From Perlucidibaca aquatica (lineage in GTDB: Bacteria > Pseudomonadota > Gammaproteobacteria > Pseudomonadales > Moraxellaceae), in assembly GCF_001676655.1 (NCBI RefSeq), contig NZ_LZDB01000002.1:868001-932000 (forward strand): a stretch of DNA of 64,000 nt. The letters run 5' to 3'. Below are positions 8,253 to 17,835 of the stretch, in pieces. A program made the translations under genes and the position numbers. A model generated the notes under the pieces. The model was given only the letters and a program-made list of their open reading frames with translations. It did no database searches and was not told where the DNA came from. Positions within the stretch are counted from its first letter, which is position 1; each line of letters begins with the position of its first letter.

Positions 8253-8891
8253 TTATTTGAAGTAGGCGTTGTCTTTTTTACTGTGGTCCGTGCTGTCAGT
8301 GACGCGGGCCAACTCAGGGATCTGCGCCTTCAGCGTGGTCTCAACGCCTTGCTTCAGTGTCATATCCACGGCGGAGCAGCCTTGGCAGCCGCCACCAAAT
8401 TTCAGCACAGCCGTCCAACCAAGGTCTGGATCGTTGTAGCACTCCAGCAAGCTGACACTGCCATTGTGGGCGGCCAAGCCTGGGTTCACTTCCGCAAATA
8501 AAACGTGGTTAATACGTTCTTCGATGGGGCTATCGGAAGAAATATTCGGCACCTTGGAGCGTGGCGCTTTAAAGGTGAGCTGGCCACCCATGCGGTCTTT
8601 GTTGTAATCAATAACGGCATCGACCAAATACGTCACCGAGCGCGCATCCACATAGGCGGGGAAGCCCTCGTAATCGATACGCACATCTTCCGACTTTTCT
8701 TCGCCGAGCGTGCAATACGCCATACAACACTCAGCGCGAGGCGTTCCTGGGTTCTCCACAAAGATACGCACGCCAATGCCAGCGCTATTCTGCTTAGCCA
8801 ACAATTCGCGCAAATACGCTTGAGCGGACTCGGTGATAACCATGTTGCTGGTCAGTTCACTGGTCTCTGCGTTGTTTACTGCATCACTCAT
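8253..8891 (-). CDS. nfuA: Fe/S biogenesis protein NfuA
   Basis: Carrier that receives a [4Fe-4S] cluster and delivers it to client enzymes, important under oxidative stress or iron starvation. Of 212 residues, the N-terminal part (about 15-120) is the degenerate A-type carrier-like domain, and the C-terminal part is the Nfu domain whose cluster-binding motif CxxC appears as GGGCQGCS near residue 170. Length and domain order match NfuA of other gammaproteobacteria. It is transcribed alone, with an extended -10 promoter upstream and the shared hairpin terminator downstream. The divergent neighbour is metH. Confidence 0.95.
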   Translation of the reverse strand: MSDAVNNAETSELTSNMVITESAQAYLRELLAKQNSAGIGVRIFVENPGTPRAECCMAYCTLGEEKSEDVRIDYEGFPAYVDARSVTYLVDAVIDYNKDRMGGQLTFKAPRSKVPNISSDSPIEERINHVLFAEVNPGLAAHNGSVSLLECYNDPDLGWTAVLKFGGGCQGCSAVDMTLKQGVETTLKAQIPELARVTDSTDHSKKDNAYFK

Positions 8892-8927
8892 TAAGAGCCC
8901 CTTAGGCGGAATTCAAACGTTGGCTGA

Positions 8928-8936
8928 TTATAGCAG
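8928..8936 (-). promoter_or_regulatory. Extended -10 promoter of nfuA
   Basis: Minus-strand TGCTATAAT is an extended -10 element (TG-N-TATAAT) with a perfect -10 hexamer, placed 37 bases before the nfuA ATG. No good -35 hexamer is visible at the standard distance, which is usual for extended -10 promoters. Confidence 0.55.
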
Positions 8937-9007
8937 GCCTGTGGCATCTGCAAGACAGGACTCATGCTAACAGCTCTGCTACACTATCCATCCATTTTTT
9001 TGGATAG

Positions 9008-12000
9008 ATGCCACCTCTAATGTCCAAGTCATTGTTAGCCAACACAGCCGCACGTGAAGTCCGAGTCCAGCAACTTCAGCAGGCCCTGCAAGAACGCATT
9101 CTAATTATCGATGGCGCCATGGGCACCATGATTCAGCGCCATAAGCTGGAAGAAGCAGACTATCGCGGTGAGCGCTTTGCCGATTGGCCACGTGACGTGA
9201 AGGGTAACAACGATCTTTTGGTGCTGAGTAACCCCAGCATTATTGCCGGCATTCATGATGCGTATTGCGCCGCCGGCGCCGATATTCTGGAAACCAACTC
9301 CTTTAATGGCACGCAAGTGTCCATGGCTGACTATGGCATGGAGTCTCTGGTTACTGAACTGAATCATGAAGCGGCTGCCCTCGCCCGTCGCGTCGCAGAT
9401 GAGTGGACAGCACGCGAGCCGCATAAGCCGCGTTTTGTCGCTGGCGTTCTTGGCCCAACCTCGCGCACCTGCTCGATCTCGCCGGATGTGAATAACCCTG
9501 CCTTCCGCAACGTCAGCTTTGATGAGTTGGTGGTGAACTATCGCGAGGCCACCTTTGCGCTCATCGATGGCGGCGCCGACATCATTTTGATTGAAACCGT
9601 CTTTGATACGCTCAACGCCAAAGCCGCTATTTTTGCTGTACAGGATGTGTTTGAAGAGATTGGATTCACCCTGCCCATCATGATCTCCGGCACCATCACC
9701 GATGCATCTGGCCGAACCTTGTCGGGTCAAACTGCCGAAGCCTTCTGGAACTCGGTGCGTCATGCCAAGCCAATCTCGATTGGTTTTAACTGTGCGCTTG
9801 GCGGCAAAGAGTTACGCCCGTACGTGCAAGAGCTGGCCAACAAGGCAGATACCTTTGTTAGCGCCCACCCCAATGCGGGCCTGCCGAATGCTTTTGGCGA
9901 ATACGACGAGACCGCCGAAGAAACCGCCGCCATCATTGAAGAGTTTGCTGCCAGTGGTTTTCTCAATATCGTGGGTGGCTGCTGCGGCACCACGCCAGAG
10001 CATATCAAGGCCATCGCCGAGGCCGTTGCTAAGTATCCGCGCCGCGTAGTGCCGAGCTTCACACCGGCCTGCAAGCTCTCCGGGCTGGAGCCATTCACGA
10101 TTGACGAGAGCAGCCTGTTCGTTAATGTCGGCGAGCGCACCAATGTCACCGGCTCGAAGAAGTTCGCCCGTCTGATCCGCGAGGAGAACTACCAGGAAGC
10201 GCTGGCGATTGCCCGCGAGCAGGTCGAGGCCGGCGCACAGATCATCGACATCAACATGGACGAAGGGATGCTCGACTCCGAGCGCGCCATGGTCACCTTC
10301 CTCAACATGGTCGCCACCGAGCCAGACATCTGCCGCGTGCCAATCATGGTCGATTCGTCGAAGTGGGAGATCATCGAGTCGGGCCTGAAGTGCATCCAGG
10401 GCAAGTCGGTGGTGAACTCGATCTCGATGAAGGAAGGCATTCCCGAGTTCAAGGAACGCGCCAAGCTGTGTATGCGCTACGGTGCAGCGATCATCGTCAT
10501 GGCTTTCGATGAGCAAGGCCAGGCCGACACCGAGGCGCGCAAGAACGAGATCTGCAAGCGCTCCTACGACATTCTGGTGAATGAAGTCGGCTTCCCGCCA
10601 GAAGACATTATCTTCGACCCCAACGTGTTCGCGGTCGCCACTGGCATCGAAGAGCACAACAACTACGCCGTCGACTTCATCAATTCTTGCGCCTTCATCA
10701 AGCGCGAACTGCCGTACGCGAAAATTTCCGGCGGCATTTCCAACGTGTCGTTCTCGTTCCGTGGCAACGAGCCGGTGCGCGAGGCCATCCACTCGGTCTT
10801 CCTTTACTACGCGATTCGCAACGGCCTCACGATGGGCATCGTCAACGCCGGCCAGCTTGCCATCTATGAAGATATTCCGGCTGAATTGAAAGCGCGCGTC
10901 GAGGATGTGGTGCGTAACCTGCGCGATGACGGCACCGAGCGCCTACTGGAAATCGCCGAGCAGTTCCGTGGCGATGGCAGCAAGGCCGTGGTGGAAGATG
11001 CCGCCTGGCGCAGCCTGCCAGTAGGCAAGCGCCTCGAACACGCGCTGGTGAAAGGCATCACTACCTTTATTGTGGAAGATACGGAAGAGGCCCGGCTGTC
11101 GGTAGCGCGCCCGATTCATGTCATTGAAGGCCCGCTCATGGATGGCATGAACGTAGTCGGCGACCTCTTCGGTGCTGGCAAAATGTTCCTGCCGCAGGTG
11201 GTTAAATCAGCCCGCGTCATGAAGCAGGCCGTTGCTCACCTGATCCCCTTTATTGAAGAGGAAAAAAACGGCGTCGTAGAGGCCAAAGGCAAAGTGCTGA
11301 TGGCCACGGTCAAAGGTGACGTGCATGACATCGGCAAGAACATTGTGGGTGTGGTGCTCGGTTGCAACGGCTACGACATTGTCGATCTCGGGGTCATGGT
11401 GTCTTGCGAGAAAATCCTGCAAGTCGCCCGCGACGAGAAGGTCGACATTATTGGCTTGTCCGGTCTCATCACGCCGTCACTGGACGAGATGGTGCATGTG
11501 GCGCGCGAAATGCAACGCCAAGGCTTTACGATTCCGCTCATGATCGGCGGCGCGACAACATCAAAAGCGCACACCGCCGTGAAGATTGACCCGCAATACA
11601 ATAACGATGCCGTGATTTATGTCGCGGACGCATCTCGCGCTGTGGGTGTTGTCACCACGCTACTCAGCAAGGACATGAAGCCAGCGTACATTGCTGAGCG
11701 CCGAACGGAGTACGCGGAGGTACGCGAGCGCATCAACAACCGCCAACCCCGTGGCGAGCGTGTACCCTACGCCAAAGCCGTGGCCCAAGGTGTGATTACC
11801 GACTGGGCAAATGCGAAGCCCGTTGCTCCCAACACACCCGGCATCACGGTATTTGACCACTACCCGCTTGAGGAACTGGTGTCGTACTTTGACTGGACAC
11901 CTTTCTTCATTTCCTGGGACCTGCACGGCAAGTACCCCAAAATTTTGCACGATGAAGTTGTTGGCGAAGCAGCACGCAGCCTCTTTGCCGATGCACAGAA

Positions 12001-12748
12001 TATGTTGCAAGAGCTCATCGCCAATAAAACACTGCGGGCTCGCGGCGTGATTGGGTTGTGGCCCGCTAACCGCACCGGCAGTGACGACATTCAACTGTGG
12101 CAGGATGCCGACCGCACGGATGTGCTCGGACAGATTCATTGCTTGCGTCAGCAGAGCGAAAAAGTCAGTGGCAAACCCAACTACTCCTTAGCTGACTTCG
12201 TCGCACCACTCGACAGTGGCATTGCCGATTATGTGGGCGGGTTTGCGGTGTCGGTTCACGGAGCCGATGAGTTAGCGGAACAGTATGAACGCGCCGGCGA
12301 TATGTATAACGGCATTCTGGTGAAAGCCTTGGCCGATCGCTTTGCAGAAGCGCTGGCTGAGTGCTTGCACCGTCGTGTCCGTAAGGAGTTCTGGGGTTAT
12401 GCGCCGGATGAGACCCTAGATAACGCCGATCTCATCGCCGAAAAATATGTGGGTATTCGCCCCGCGCCGGGTTACCCCGCTTGCCCGGAGCATAGTGAAA
12501 AAGCTGAGCTGTTCCGCTGGCTAGATGCACCGAAAAATGCCGGCATGCAGCTTACCGAGCATTTCGCCATGCTGCCCGCCTCGGCTGTCTCTGGTTGGTA
12601 TTTTGCCCACCCACAAGCCACCTACTTTAACGTGGGCAAAATCGACCGTGATCAGGTTGAAAACTACGCGGCTCGCAAGGGTTGGGACATGGCGACCGCT
12701 GAACGTTGGCTATCGCCAAATTTGGGGTATGATCCGGACAGAAATTAA
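9008..12748 (+). CDS. metH: Cobalamin-dependent methionine synthase
   Basis: Transfers a methyl group from 5-methyltetrahydrofolate to homocysteine through protein-bound cobalamin, in the cytoplasm. All four modules are present in 1246 residues. They are the homocysteine-binding domain (about 20-340, zinc cysteines in FNCALGG and [10 protein letters not shown]); the pterin-binding domain (about 370-630, [13 protein letters not shown]); the cobalamin cap and binding domains (about 660-910, axial-His motif DVHDIGKN); and the AdoMet reactivation domain (about 920-1246). ATG 9020 (MSKSLL) is an alternative start. There is no cobalamin riboswitch in the 116-base gap to nfuA. From about 10,030 to 10,860 codon use shifts to ATC, GAG, TTC and TCG, unlike both flanks, suggesting a recombined segment. 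Confidence 0.97.
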   Translation: MPPLMSKSLLANTAAREVRVQQLQQALQERILIIDGAMGTMIQRHKLEEADYRGERFADWPRDVKGNNDLLVLSNPSIIAGIHDAYCAAGADILETNSFNGTQVSMADYGMESLVTELNHEAAALARRVADEWTAREPHKPRFVAGVLGPTSRTCSISPDVNNPAFRNVSFDELVVNYREATFALIDGGADIILIETVFDTLNAKAAIFAVQDVFEEIGFTLPIMISGTITDASGRTLSGQTAEAFWNSVRHAKPISIGFNCALGGKELRPYVQELANKADTFVSAHPNAGLPNAFGEYDETAEETAAIIEEFAASGFLNIVGGCCGTTPEHIKAIAEAVAKYPRRVVPSFTPACKLSGLEPFTIDESSLFVNVGERTNVTGSKKFARLIREENYQEALAIAREQVEAGAQIIDINMDEGMLDSERAMVTFLNMVATEPDICRVPIMVDSSKWEIIESGLKCIQGKSVVNSISMKEGIPEFKERAKLCMRYGAAIIVMAFDEQGQADTEARKNEICKRSYDILVNEVGFPPEDIIFDPNVFAVATGIEEHNNYAVDFINSCAFIKRELPYAKISGGISNVSFSFRGNEPVREAIHSVFLYYAIRNGLTMGIVNAGQLAIYEDIPAELKARVEDVVRNLRDDGTERLLEIAEQFRGDGSKAVVEDAAWRSLPVGKRLEHALVKGITTFIVEDTEEARLSVARPIHVIEGPLMDGMNVVGDLFGAGKMFLPQVVKSARVMKQAVAHLIPFIEEEKNGVVEAKGKVLMATVKGDVHDIGKNIVGVVLGCNGYDIVDLGVMVSCEKILQVARDEKVDIIGLSGLITPSLDEMVHVAREMQRQGFTIPLMIGGATTSKAHTAVKIDPQYNNDAVIYVADASRAVGVVTTLLSKDMKPAYIAERRTEYAEVRERINNRQPRGERVPYAKAVAQGVITDWANAKPVAPNTPGITVFDHYPLEELVSYFDWTPFFISWDLHGKYPKILHDEVVGEAARSLFADAQNMLQELIANKTLRARGVIGLWPANRTGSDDIQLWQDADRTDVLGQIHCLRQQSEKVSGKPNYSLADFVAPLDSGIADYVGGFAVSVHGADELAEQYERAGDMYNGILVKALADRFAEALAECLHRRVRKEFWGYAPDETLDNADLIAEKYVGIRPAPGYPACPEHSEKAELFRWLDAPKNAGMQLTEHFAMLPASAVSGWYFAHPQATYFNVGKIDRDQVENYAARKGWDMATAERWLSPNLGYDPDRN

Positions 12749-12812
12749 CCACCCGGCGCGACTCTGTCGTGACCGGCCGCCAGTAAGAGCGGGTCATCAG
12801 ACGGAGTTTCGC

Positions 12813-13052
12813 GTGCAAAAGGGTTATAGCCATCCGCTGCCGCCAGGCGGCCCCAAAGAGAAGCCACGTTGGCGTCAAGCCATCAGTCGCTTCCTGCGCT
12901 CAGGCTTTAACGTCGCTGGCTTGAAGCACGTGGATTTAGATGAAAACGCTGAGAGTGCAGAAATTTTCGTGCTCTCAGGCATTTTTCTAGCCGGCATTAT
13001 TGTCGGGGTGATTTGGATCTTACTGCAGGACTATTTCGAGCCAACGCTTTAA
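12813..13052 (+). CDS. Small single-pass membrane protein, unknown
   Basis: A 79-residue protein starting at GTG 12813, preceded by ACGGAG at a good ribosome-binding distance. The N-terminal half is basic and proline/glycine-rich (HPLPPGGPKEKPRWRQ), followed by an amphipathic stretch with DLDENAESAE and one hydrophobic segment near residues 50-71 (IFVLSGIFLAGIIVGVIWIL). A short DYFEPTL tail ends the protein, probably an inner-membrane protein with its N-terminus in the cytoplasm. The open frame continues upstream into metH in another phase, which is not coding. It follows metH by 64 bases and converges on sohB. No family is recognised. Confidence 0.6.
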   Translation: MQKGYSHPLPPGGPKEKPRWRQAISRFLRSGFNVAGLKHVDLDENAESAEIFVLSGIFLAGIIVGVIWILLQDYFEPTL

Positions 13053-13063
13053 GTCGGCTCGAA
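13035..13063. terminator. Hairpin spanning the stop codon between two convergent genes
   Basis: TTCGAGCC (13035-13042) and GGCTCGAA (13056-13063) form a perfect eight-pair stem with a 13-base loop that contains the TAA of the small membrane protein gene. There is no T-run on either strand, so its role as a terminator for that gene or for sohB is only a possibility. Confidence 0.35.
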
Positions 13064-13069
13064 AACCCC

Positions 13070-14128
13070 TTAATGCCATCGCGCTTGAGTGGCGCGTTGC
13101 CACCAACGCGTTAACACGCGATCCGCGCTTTCCTCAGCAGCCAAACCCAATTTCTGCGCCAAGGTCTTGCGCTGACGCCAATGCAAGGCAAATAAGTCCG
13201 CCGAATTCGCCCGTTGACGCAAATAGTCATCACTGGTTTGCAGCGCATCGACTAAGTTCAACGCGATGGCTTGCGTGGCAAACCAATGCTCCCCTGTGGC
13301 CACGACTTCAATTTCCACTTGCGGACGCCATTGCTGCACAAATTGCTTAAACAACTGATGGGTTTCATCAATATCATGCTGAAACTTTTCACGCCCAGCG
13401 TCGGTATTTTCGCCCAGTAAGGTCAACGTACGTTTGTATTCACCGGCGGTCATCAACTCAACGTCAATATCGTTTTTCTTGAGCAGGCGATGAAAGTTAG
13501 GAATTTGCGCCACCACTCCAATGGAGCCCACGATGGCAAACGGCGCGGCCAGCAAGCGATTAGCCAGACAAGCCATCATGTAGCCGCCACTGGCCGCCAC
13601 TTTATCGACACAAATAGTCAACGACACTCCCGCATCACGGATGCGCGCTAACTGAGAAGCTGCTAAACCATAGCCGTGAACGACCCCGCCCGGGCTTTCC
13701 AACAACAGCACCACTTCATCGCGACCAGCGACTGCCACGGCGAGCAGAGCCGACACTTCCTGACGCAAATGCGCGACGGCCGAGGCCGCCATATCGCCGG
13801 AAAATTGCAGCACAAACACCCGTGCACGAAGTTGGGTGGCATCCGCAGGCTGGGCAGCAGCGGCTTTTAATGCCGCTTTTTCCGCTTTCGCTTTCGCTTT
13901 GCGCTGCTTGCGCTCGACCTTCCAAGCGGCATCATCCCATACCAATGTACGCAAACCATCGGCTTCTGCTTGGTAACGATCATTCAGCGCCTCAACATCA
14001 AGGTAGCCGGTTTGCAGGCCCTCACCTTCTTGCTTTGAACGTGAAATCAATCGCAGCAAAATCGCCAGCAGAATCACACCGGTCACGCCTTTTGCCAAAA
14101 ATAATCCGTACGCAGACAACCACTCCAT
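13070..14128 (-). CDS. sohB: Inner-membrane peptidase SohB (S49 family)
   Basis: Signal-peptide-peptidase-like serine protease anchored in the inner membrane. The 352-residue protein has an N-terminal transmembrane helix (about 8-27), a SohB-specific N-terminal region rich in Lys/Ala (KQRKAKAKAEKAALKAAAAQ), and an S49 domain from about 100 to 330. The nucleophile Ser is in VAASGGYMMA and the general-base Lys of the family is expected further downstream near KRTLTLLGENT. The VLLLESPGGVVHGYG segment matches the substrate-binding strand. It is the last gene of the leftward rnhA-dnaQ-nudC-sohB run, starting six bases beyond the nudC stop. Confidence 0.93.
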   Translation of the reverse strand: MEWLSAYGLFLAKGVTGVILLAILLRLISRSKQEGEGLQTGYLDVEALNDRYQAEADGLRTLVWDDAAWKVERKQRKAKAKAEKAALKAAAAQPADATQLRARVFVLQFSGDMAASAVAHLRQEVSALLAVAVAGRDEVVLLLESPGGVVHGYGLAASQLARIRDAGVSLTICVDKVAASGGYMMACLANRLLAAPFAIVGSIGVVAQIPNFHRLLKKNDIDVELMTAGEYKRTLTLLGENTDAGREKFQHDIDETHQLFKQFVQQWRPQVEIEVVATGEHWFATQAIALNLVDALQTSDDYLRQRANSADLFALHWRQRKTLAQKLGLAAEESADRVLTRWWQRATQARWH

Positions 14129-14134
14129 TAAAAA

Positions 14135-14986
14135 TTACTCACTGATAAGTTGCTGATGAAATGCCTGACGCTCGCGAACCACTTGATCGATGAGCAAGCG
14201 CGCAATGCTGCCTGTAGGGGGAACAAAGGGTAATTGATCAAAACGATAAAAGCCGGCCTCGGCAATTTCATCATCCTGCAGCTTGATCTCGCCGCCCGCG
14301 TAGTCGGCAATAAAGCCGAGCATGAGATTGCTAGGAAATGGCCAGGGCTGACTGGTCACATAGCGAATATTCGTGACCTCAACGCCCACCTCTTCGCGCA
14401 CCTCACGGACCAGAGTTTCTTCGGCGGACTCGCCCGCTTCCATAAAGCCAGCGAGCGCGCTGAACATGCCATTAGTGAAGCGATGTGCGCGCGCTAAGAG
14501 CAACTCATCTCCCTTCACAATAACGACGATGACACAGGGATTAATTCGCGGATAACAACTGTGGCCGCAGCTAGGACAAACCCGTGCGCGCTCATTCAAT
14601 TCATGCCGTTGCATGCCAGAGCCGCATTGGCCGCAGTAACGATGTGTTTTAGACCATTCCAGAATTTGCGCTGCGCGACCGGCCAACTGAAAGATATGCG
14701 CGTCTGGTGCAATTACTAACTGACGAAGCGGCACTAAATCATAGTCTTCGGGCAACACTGCACTGAGGCTGCTATCGAGCTGAACCGTAAAGCAAGGCTG
14801 TGAATTGACCTCGCCAAGGTAGTGCCATTCCGCATCTATGGAGGTGGCGGAAATCACGTGGATGTACTGTGGCCATGTGAACGTCTTCACGTCGATCAGC
14901 AGTTCGTTGCCTCTGAAAGCAATGACAGAGGCCTCATAGGGAATGTGGCCGGTAAAGTGATGGCCTGGTATAAATTCTGTACTCAC
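14135..14986 (-). CDS. nudC: NAD(+) diphosphatase / RNA-decapping Nudix hydrolase NudC
   Basis: Hydrolyses NADH to NMNH and AMP and removes NAD caps from RNA 5' ends; cytoplasmic. The 283-residue protein shows a four-cysteine zinc ribbon (YCGQCG and CPSCGHSCYP), then the Nudix box running from GFMEAGE to REVREEVGVE. The SQPWPFPSNLM motif specific for the NADH-pyrophosphatase subfamily follows. Its start overlaps the dnaQ stop by four bases, so the two are translationally coupled. Confidence 0.95.
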   Translation of the reverse strand: MSTEFIPGHHFTGHIPYEASVIAFRGNELLIDVKTFTWPQYIHVISATSIDAEWHYLGEVNSQPCFTVQLDSSLSAVLPEDYDLVPLRQLVIAPDAHIFQLAGRAAQILEWSKTHRYCGQCGSGMQRHELNERARVCPSCGHSCYPRINPCVIVVIVKGDELLLARAHRFTNGMFSALAGFMEAGESAEETLVREVREEVGVEVTNIRYVTSQPWPFPSNLMLGFIADYAGGEIKLQDDEIAEAGFYRFDQLPFVPPTGSIARLLIDQVVRERQAFHQQLISE

Positions 14987-15720
14987 GCATCGGCCTCAGT
15001 CTGGGTTAGTTCAAGCTGCCGAAATAAACTGTTGGCATTGATCGCTTTATCGAGAACCGCCACACGCTGCAGATGGGTGTCCATTTCTTCCGCGCTGGCT
15101 TTAATTACCGGTAAGTGAGGACGCTGGGGCGATAATCGCCGAACGGTCTCACCGCCACTTTCCCCAGACTCATTCGAATCTTCTTCATGCCCCAAGGACA
15201 GCCCAACTTGGCCGCCGGTCATGGCTAAATAGACTTCTGCCAGAATCTCAGCGTCCAACAAGGCACCATGATAGGTTCGGTCGCGTTGATCTGCGAAATA
15301 ACGGCGAGCTAAGGCATCGAGATTATTCTTCTGGCCCGGATGCTTAGCCCGGGCCATCGGCAACGTATCTAGCACCGTGCATTTTTCTTGAATGCGCGGC
15401 ATGTTCAGTCGCGCCAGCTCGGCATTCAGAAAGCCGACATCGAAGCTGGCGTTGTGGATGACTAATTCGGCGCCATCAACGAAGGTTAGGAACGCCTCTG
15501 CGATATCGGCAAAGCGAGGCTTATCGCGCAAAAACTCATTGGTAATGCCATGCACCGCCATAGCCCCGGCATCTACTTCCCGGTCTGGCTGTAAATAGTG
15601 ATGAAAGCTGCGCTTGGTTAGACGACGGTTAATCATCTCCAAGCAGCCCACTTCAATGATGCGATGCCCCAGCGCGGGATCTAAGCCGGTGGTTTCGATA
15701 TCGAGAATAATCTGTCTCAT
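14983..15720 (-). CDS. dnaQ: DNA polymerase III epsilon subunit (3'-5' proofreading exonuclease)
   Basis: Proofreading subunit of the replicative polymerase core. The 245-residue protein has the DnaQ exonuclease motifs: ExoI with the metal-binding D-x-E in [10 protein letters not shown] (about residues 7-16), ExoII with [14 protein letters not shown] (about 98), and ExoIII with [15 protein letters not shown] (about 155). The C-terminal tail, which in the family binds the alpha subunit, follows an acidic Glu/Ser/Gly linker (about 182-192). ATGA overlaps join it to rnhA upstream and nudC downstream. The rnhA/dnaQ neighbourhood is widely conserved in proteobacteria, though here the two genes are co-directional. 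Confidence 0.96.
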   Translation of the reverse strand: MRQIILDIETTGLDPALGHRIIEVGCLEMINRRLTKRSFHHYLQPDREVDAGAMAVHGITNEFLRDKPRFADIAEAFLTFVDGAELVIHNASFDVGFLNAELARLNMPRIQEKCTVLDTLPMARAKHPGQKNNLDALARRYFADQRDRTYHGALLDAEILAEVYLAMTGGQVGLSLGHEEDSNESGESGGETVRRLSPQRPHLPVIKASAEEMDTHLQRVAVLDKAINANSLFRQLELTQTEADA

Positions 15721-16163
15721 GCTGCCTTCAAGCCTCGGTCTATGGCCTCATTGGCTAACTGGTCTGCGGCCTCGTTGCCCGGATCACCCGCATGGCCCTT
15801 CACCCAGCGCCAATCAATGTGGTGACGCTGAGATTCGGCATCGAGCGCCTGCCAAATATCCGCATTTTTCACCGGCGCCTTAGCTGCCGTGCGCCACCCT
15901 CTGGCCTTCCAGCCTGGCAGCCACTCACTCATGCCTTTACGAAGATACTCGGAGTCTGTCCACAAAATTACCTGACAGGGTGTTTTTAAGGCGCGCAGGG
16001 CTTCCAGCGCAGCCGTCAGCTCCATGCGATTATTTGTGGTCATCGCCTCAAAGCCGGAGAGCTCTTTTCGATGTGCACCGGAGACTAATAACGCGCCCCA
16101 ACCGCCAGGGCCTGGATTGCCGCGACAGGCACCATCCGTGTGAATCACCACAGTACTCGACAT
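15717..16163 (-). CDS. rnhA: Ribonuclease HI
   Basis: Degrades the RNA strand of RNA-DNA hybrids. The 148-residue protein has the carboxylate set of RNase HI: Asp in [11 protein letters not shown], Glu in [13 protein letters not shown], Asp in [10 protein letters not shown], then the catalytic-loop His and final Asp in [17 protein letters not shown]. The typical GPGGWGALL strand and basic protrusion ([16 protein letters not shown]) are present. It overlaps dnaQ by four bases and follows the YafS-like gene by eight bases, so all are likely on one transcript. Confidence 0.96.
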   Translation of the reverse strand: MSSTVVIHTDGACRGNPGPGGWGALLVSGAHRKELSGFEAMTTNNRMELTAALEALRALKTPCQVILWTDSEYLRKGMSEWLPGWKARGWRTAAKAPVKNADIWQALDAESQRHHIDWRWVKGHAGDPGNEAADQLANEAIDRGLKAA

Positions 16164-16171
16164 GTAACTTC

Positions 16172-16834
16172 CTACTTCGCTGAATGATCAATGGTGGATT
16201 GTGGTTGCCACCCTAAGGTGGTCGATGTCGATTTTTTTGCACGGCGTTTTAAGCGGGGTGTGTTGGGGCAAATCGTTTCACGTTGCCACAACTGCACACT
16301 CCACTCAGCCCCAAACGGCAGCCATTGCTGCCAAGCAGCAGACCATTTACTTGCGACCAGCTCGGGAAACAGGCTGACGGGCCTCGCGTCTCCCCACGCA
16401 CTTTGACATAACACCCAATCGTGTCCCGAACACAGCGGCATACCGATTTGACACCAGCTATTTAGCAGGGGTGACTCTATCCAGATCAGTATTCTGGCGG
16501 ATGGTCCCAGCGAGGCGCCCATTTGAGCTAATACGGCCGGCAGCTCAGCGATGTCATTGGCAGCCACTCGCCAAATCACTAGGTCCAGACTGAGGGGCTG
16601 GATAGGCCATGCAGAGGCCTGAGCCAAAAAGGATTCACCGAAGTGATAAACATGTGGAATTCGCAGGTTGTCGCGGTTAAGCGACTCACTACTCAGCTCA
16701 ACGGCCCATAAGCCGTGACACTCCCGTAAGTACCGCTGCCAAACCAGAGACATTCTCGCCCGTGCACGGAGGGCTTGCGCCGAAGTCCAGGCCGTACGCG
16801 ACATCACACTGGGCAGTAATTGAAGAGCTGTCAT
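16172..16834 (-). CDS. YafS-like methyltransferase-fold protein
   Basis: A 220-residue protein in the place normally taken by the YafS-type class I methyltransferase between gloB and rnhA. I set the start at ATG 16834; the frame also opens at TTG 16852. Similarity is mainly positional plus a few segments ([13 protein letters not shown] resembling the motif after beta-4, and [17 protein letters not shown]). The glycine-rich SAM-binding motif (GxGxG) expected near residue 45 is not visible: the corresponding stretch reads GLWAVELSS. It may have lost or changed cofactor binding. The C-terminus is basic (RLKRRAKKS). Divergent from gloB with a 62-base gap. Confidence 0.6.
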   Translation of the reverse strand: MTALQLLPSVMSRTAWTSAQALRARARMSLVWQRYLRECHGLWAVELSSESLNRDNLRIPHVYHFGESFLAQASAWPIQPLSLDLVIWRVAANDIAELPAVLAQMGASLGPSARILIWIESPLLNSWCQIGMPLCSGHDWVLCQSAWGDARPVSLFPELVASKWSAAWQQWLPFGAEWSVQLWQRETICPNTPRLKRRAKKSTSTTLGWQPQSTIDHSAK

Positions 16835-16896
16835 GACAGTATGTTCACACAAGTTCAGGCTATTATTGAGACTCCTTCGCTAGCTGTCACGCGCTC

Positions 16897-17676
16897 ATGC
16901 ATAGCCCCATCGCAATTTCGTCATTTAACGACAATTACATTTGGATAATCGAGACCGATCAAGGCTGCTGGGTTGTTGACCCTGGTGACGCCAAACCGGT
17001 GATTTCGTGGCTAGTGGCTAACCAACAGCGCATCGCCGGCATTTTACTCACGCACCACCATGCCGATCATGTGGGCGGCGTTGAGGCGCTAGAAGCATTT
17101 GCACAAACTCAGCAGCAAACGCTAACAGTGTGGGGCCCAGATGAATGCCAGCGCTGGCGCACAGAGGCCGCTAAACCCGGTGATTTGCTCAGTCTGCCTG
17201 GGCTGGGTCAGGTCAGCGTTATCGATGTTTCCGCGCATACCTTGGGCCATATTGCCTATTTCTTACCCGAGCCAGCCTGGCTGTTTTGTGGCGACAGCTT
17301 GTTTAGCGCCGGTTGTGGACGTTTATTTGAAGGTACACCATTACAGCTCTTTCATACCTTGCAGCGCATCAATGACCTGCCCGCACACACGCACATATTC
17401 CCCGCACATGAGTACACTCAAAAGAACTTAGCCTTTGCTCAACACGTAGAGCCCAGCAACGAATCCCTCGCACTGGCCTACCATGAAGTGTCGTCATGGC
17501 GGGAACAGAAGCGGCCTAGCTTACCCACCACGCTAGCGCGAGAACGGCTCATCAATCCCTTTTTAAGACTGCATAGCCCAGAGCTAAGAGAACAGGTATC
17601 GCACTTTGCCGAGCAAGCATTTCAGTCGGAAGTCATCACACTGGCTCAACTAAGGCAGTGGAAAGACCAAAGCTAA
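16897..17676 (+). CDS. gloB: Hydroxyacylglutathione hydrolase (glyoxalase II)
   Basis: Second glyoxalase step: hydrolyses S-lactoylglutathione to lactate and glutathione, detoxifying methylglyoxal. The 259-residue protein is a metallo-beta-lactamase-fold enzyme; the binuclear metal motif THHHADHVGG is near residue 50. Later ligands are the His in HTLGHIAYF, the Asp in CGDSLFSAGCGRLFEG and the His in FPAHEYTQ. The Arg/Lys-rich C-terminal domain has the substrate region KRPSLPTTLARERLINPFLR. Size matches E. coli GloB (251). Confidence 0.95.
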   Translation: MHSPIAISSFNDNYIWIIETDQGCWVVDPGDAKPVISWLVANQQRIAGILLTHHHADHVGGVEALEAFAQTQQQTLTVWGPDECQRWRTEAAKPGDLLSLPGLGQVSVIDVSAHTLGHIAYFLPEPAWLFCGDSLFSAGCGRLFEGTPLQLFHTLQRINDLPAHTHIFPAHEYTQKNLAFAQHVEPSNESLALAYHEVSSWREQKRPSLPTTLARERLINPFLRLHSPELREQVSHFAEQAFQSEVITLAQLRQWKDQS

Positions 17677-17745
17677 TCTCTGGGTTTGCCTTTATTAAGC
17701 TAAGCAACTTGTTGATTCGCGATAACTTTAGATACATTTACTTGC

Positions 17746-17775
17746 TTGCAAGAATAGCGTTGCGCTGTCTACTAT
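17746..17775 (+). promoter_or_regulatory. Possible sigma-70 promoter of mltD
   Basis: TTGCAA at 17746-17751 and TACTAT at 17770-17775 are separated by 18 bases, about 60 bases ahead of the mltD ATG. The hexamers are moderate matches, so this is a weak prediction. Confidence 0.3.
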
Positions 17776-17835
17776 CGGGTCATTGTAATTTTTTGTTCGT
17801 GGTTTTTTCTTTTTTCATGCCACGAATCACTATCT

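Noticed and set aside
8892-9007. Cobalamin or SAM riboswitch before metH
   Set aside because: The gap to nfuA is only 116 bases and no B12-box or SAM-box elements are visible.
9812-10792. 326-residue antisense open frame inside metH
   Set aside because: It coincides with the G/C-ending codon patch of metH, which removes stops on the opposite strand; no independent coding evidence.
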